Below are positions 7,351 through 8,732 of a stretch of 8,732 nt of DNA, in pieces; the stretch's first letter is position 1, and the number at the start of each line of letters is the position of its first letter. A program made the position numbers and the translations under genes. Where the stretch lies: NCBI GenBank assembly GCA_964469055.1, contig CAYXXN010000119.1:1-8732 (forward strand), read 5' to 3'. Under the pieces are notes generated by a model. It did no database searches. It was not told where the DNA came from and saw nothing but the letters and a program-made list of their open reading frames with translations. The DNA is from CAYXXN01 sp964469055. Its GTDB lineage: Bacteria > Acidobacteriota > Thermoanaerobaculia > Multivoradales > JAHEKO01.

Positions 7351-7976
7351 CGCGAGAAGCATCGCGCGGCGCTGGCCACCAGCGCCGCCAGCCCTCCCTC
7401 CTGCAGGAACTCCCGGATGCCCGCCGCGCCGGCCGCGCCGGCGGCGGCGAGCTCCGGGAGGCGGTCGATTGTAACCCCTCCCACGGCGAGGACCGGCGCC
7501 GCGGCGTGCGCGGCGGCGGCCAGCGCCCCGAGGCCGAGCGGGAGTCCGAAGGCCGCCTTGGCCGGGGTGGCGTAGACGGGGCCGAAGAGGACGTAGTCGG
7601 CGCCGGCCCGGCGGGCTGCCTCGGCCTCGACGGGGGAATGCACGGAGCGACCGACCAGCAGCTCGGATCCGAAGCGACGCCGGAGGGCCGCCGTCGGCAC
7701 TCCCGCGGCCGGCAGGTGGACGCCGTCGGCCTCCCCGGCGGCGGCGATGTCGGGCCGCCCGTTGACGAGCAAGAGGAAGGGCGGGGGCAGACGGTGTCGC
7801 AACTCGGTCACGAGTCGGAGGAGCTCACGGTCCGGGAGGTCCTTCTCGCGCAGCTGGAGGGCGTCGACGCCGGCCCGGGCAAGCCCCAGGGCCCAGGCCA
7901 CCACGTCTCCATCCGGCAATCGCCGACGATCGCTGATCGCCAGCAGGCGCGGCGGGCGGCGCGGGGCGAGCGGCAC
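7347..7976 (-). CDS. thiE: Thiamine-phosphate synthase-like protein (ThiE/TenI family), atypical active site
   Basis: ThiE joins hydroxymethylpyrimidine diphosphate and thiazole phosphate to make thiamine phosphate; TenI relatives act in thiazole aromatisation. The 209 residues form the expected single TIM barrel. Seen: LLAISDRRRL (11-20), DALQLREKDL (38-47) with the substrate-binding Arg and Lys, FLLLVNGRPDIAAAGEADGVHLPAAG (67-92), LVGRSVHS (107-114), ADYVLFGPVYATPAKAAFG (126-144), and PVLAVGGV (161-168), the phosphate-binding end. Two places differ from classical ThiE. The usual ND after strand 3 is NG (Asn72-Gly73), and the GQxD following GVH is replaced by LPAAG, so both acidic metal ligands are missing. 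A TenI-like or altered role is therefore possible. The start GTG 7976 lies 15 nt after the previous gene. No thiamine riboswitch is visible, as expected for an internal operon gene. Confidence 0.85.
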   Translation of the reverse strand: MPLAPRRPPRLLAISDRRRLPDGDVVAWALGLARAGVDALQLREKDLPDRELLRLVTELRHRLPPPFLLLVNGRPDIAAAGEADGVHLPAAGVPTAALRRRFGSELLVGRSVHSPVEAEAARRAGADYVLFGPVYATPAKAAFGLPLGLGALAAAAHAAAPVLAVGGVTIDRLPELAAAGAAGAAGIREFLQEGGLAALVASAARCFSR

Positions 7977-7991
7977 GGCCGGGAGCCGGGG

Positions 7992-8240
7992 CTAGCCTCG
8001 GCGCCGCCGGGAGAGCAGCAGATCGAGGTCGTGCGCTCCCCACAACAGGTGGACGAGGCCGAAGCCGCTGACCGCGCCGCGCAGCAGGGGGTGCGTCGTC
8101 AGGGCGAGGACGCCGGGGTCGGGGAGGCGCAACAACGTACCGTTCCAGCTCGCCGTCCACGGCAGCAGCGTGAGCAGCACCCCTGCCTCGACGCAATAGA
8201 GGACGAAGAGAACCTCTCCCAGGCTGACGCGGCGGACCAC
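7992..8240 (-). CDS. Small two-helix membrane protein, unknown function
   Basis: An 82-residue protein starting at GTG 8240. Its first hydrophobic segment, VLFVLYCVEAGVLLTLLPW (about 10-28), is followed by a polar loop (TASWNGTLLRLPDPG) and then HPLLRGAVSGFGLVHLLWGAHDL (about 50-72), which forms a second helix, and a basic tail LLSRRRRG. The tail suggests a cytoplasmic C-terminus by the positive-inside rule, and MVRR at the other end suggests that both ends are cytoplasmic. The pattern E-A-G...P-W and L-R-G-A-V-S-G-x-G-L-V looks like a conserved small family, but I cannot name it and give no function. It lies between the Pro/Ser-rich repeat gene (10-nt gap) and thiE (15-nt gap), so it is almost certainly cotranscribed with them. 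No clear Shine-Dalgarno sequence precedes the GTG. Confidence 0.75.
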   Translation of the reverse strand: MVRRVSLGEVLFVLYCVEAGVLLTLLPWTASWNGTLLRLPDPGVLALTTHPLLRGAVSGFGLVHLLWGAHDLDLLLSRRRRG

Positions 8241-8250
8241 CGCTGGGATT

Positions 8251-8732
8251 CTAGAGCCCCGGCGGCTTGCGCGAGGAGGCGGAGCTCCGCGACGGCGGCT
8301 TCGAGGAGGCGGACGGCCGCTGCGGCTCGCTGGGTCGAACGCTCGCCGCGCCCGCCGAGCTCGGCGCGGCCGGCGGCGCTGGAGGCCGCCACGAGCTCAC
8401 CCGCCCAGAGCGGATGTCCTCGAGCACGCGTTGCACCACCGGCCTCCCGTCGTGTGCCCCGGAGGTGGATGGGCTCGGCGGCCGGATCCAGGTCGGGTAG
8501 GTCGGGGCGGCGGGCCGCACTGGGGAGGACGGCAGCCCAGGACGGGGCTTGAAGTCGCTCGCCGGCGGCCTGGTCCAAACCGGGTGCGAGGTCGCCCCGG
8601 GGGCGCCGAGCGCTGGAGGCCGCGAAACGACCGGCGGCCGGTACGAGGGCAGCGAGCCCTGTGGCCGCGTAACGACGGGCGGCCGGTACGAAGGGAGCGA
8701 GCCCTGTGGCCGCGTAACTACAGGCGGCCGGT
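8251..8732 (-). CDS. Pro/Ser/Arg-rich repeat protein, C-terminal part (5' end beyond the window)
   Basis: The minus-strand frame ending at TAG (complement of 8251-8253) is open to the window edge, giving 159 residues of a longer protein. No family is recognised. It begins with 15-residue tandem repeats RPPVVTRPQGSLPSY (two full-length copies and part of a third, followed by degenerate sequence such as RPPALGAPG), continues as Pro/Ser/Ala-rich sequence (SDFKPRPGLPSSPVRPAAPT), has one helix-like island (RPVVQRVLEDIRSGRVSSW), and ends in a basic Ser/Pro tail (KPPSRSSASSRKPPGL). This looks like a disordered tail. I prefer this frame over the alternative minus frame because differences between repeat units fall at its third codon positions and are nearly all silent, and because its stop lies 10 nt before the next gene. 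The alternative frame runs deep into that gene. Pro-rich tails of this kind occur on envelope or regulator proteins, but what the missing N-terminal part is cannot be told. Confidence 0.6.
   Translation of the reverse strand, partial: RPPVVTRPQGSLPSYRPPVVTRPQGSLPSYRPPVVSRPPALGAPGATSHPVWTRPPASDFKPRPGLPSSPVRPAAPTYPTWIRPPSPSTSGAHDGRPVVQRVLEDIRSGRVSSWRPPAPPAAPSSAGAASVRPSEPQRPSASSKPPSRSSASSRKPPGL
8618..8732. repeat. Tandem 45-nt repeat, two full units and one cut by the window edge
   Basis: Units are 8618-8662, 8663-8707 and 8708-8732 (25 nt seen). Each begins with GGCCGC, ten variable bases, then GCGGCC, giving an inverted repeat inside every unit. The rest of the unit reads GGTACGA, then a GGG-rich part and AGCGAGCCCTGT. 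Units 1 and 2 differ at 4 of 45 positions; unit 3 differs from unit 2 at 2 of 25. The units encode the 15-residue repeat RPPVVTRPQGSLPSY on the minus strand. Confidence 0.95.

Noticed and set aside
7977..7991. A thiamine (TPP) riboswitch ahead of thiE
   Set aside because: Only 15 nt separate thiE from the upstream gene, and no CUGAGA-like element is seen.
7506..8552. A 348-residue plus-strand frame opposite thiE and the small membrane gene
   Set aside because: It is Gln/Arg/Gly-rich without any motif, and the opposite strand carries the recognisable barrel and membrane helices.
8099..8732. An alternative minus frame through the repeats (RYAATGLAPFVPAA type repeats)
   Set aside because: It overlaps the small membrane gene by over 140 nt, and differences between repeat units would change residues, whereas the chosen frame shows silent changes.
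8618..8732. A CRISPR array
   Set aside because: The 45-nt units are contiguous with no unique spacers, and no cas gene is present.

Overview
This is a window of very GC-rich (roughly 70% or more by eye), densely packed bacterial chromosome. Coding strands favour G/C at third positions, start codons are often GTG or TTG, and neighbouring genes overlap by 4 nt. The content is core metabolism and cell envelope, with no insertion sequence, phage gene, CRISPR array or rRNA. An NtrY-like kinase, a bactofilin, a glutaminyl cyclotransferase lipoprotein and a small unnamed two-helix membrane protein together would fit a high-GC Gram-negative lineage such as Acidobacteriota (Thermoanaerobaculia-like). 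That is an inference from gene style only. A run of ten Ns (677-686) breaks a coding frame and shows that this is a draft assembly.

Layout. (1) 2-2573, + strand: a large membrane sensor histidine kinase, cut by the window edge and split by the N gap. (2) 2557-3363, +: a glutaminyl-peptide cyclotransferase lipoprotein whose signal peptide is visible but has no normal start codon. (3) 3364-3654, -: an unrecognised 96-residue protein, tail to tail with the cyclotransferase, with a promoter placed so that its mRNA would be nearly leaderless. (4) 3716-3843, +: a sigma70-type promoter and tRNA-Gly(CCC). (5) 3894-5500, +: a bactofilin and alanine dehydrogenase, overlapping as TTGA. (6) 8732 down to 5495, -: a compact run of six genes, in transcription order a Pro/Ser-rich repeat protein (5' end outside the window), a small membrane protein, thiE-like, acpS, lspA and an RluD-type pseudouridine synthase. 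Its junctions are gaps of 10, 15 and 9 nt and two GTGA overlaps. The alanine dehydrogenase and pseudouridine synthase genes meet tail to tail with their stop codons sharing TTATAG. No stretch over 300 nt lacks a gene.

Functionally the minus-strand run mixes thiamine synthesis (thiE-like), activation of acyl carrier protein (acpS), lipoprotein signal cleavage (lspA) and rRNA modification (rluD-like), which is a housekeeping grouping rather than one pathway. LspA would process lipoproteins such as the cyclotransferase encoded here.

I see no defence system or new pathway. The features most worth a second look are the 45-nt (15-residue) tandem repeats at the right edge, the ThiE-like protein that lacks its usual metal-binding acidic residues, the lipoprotein signal without a start codon, and the near-leaderless promoter.
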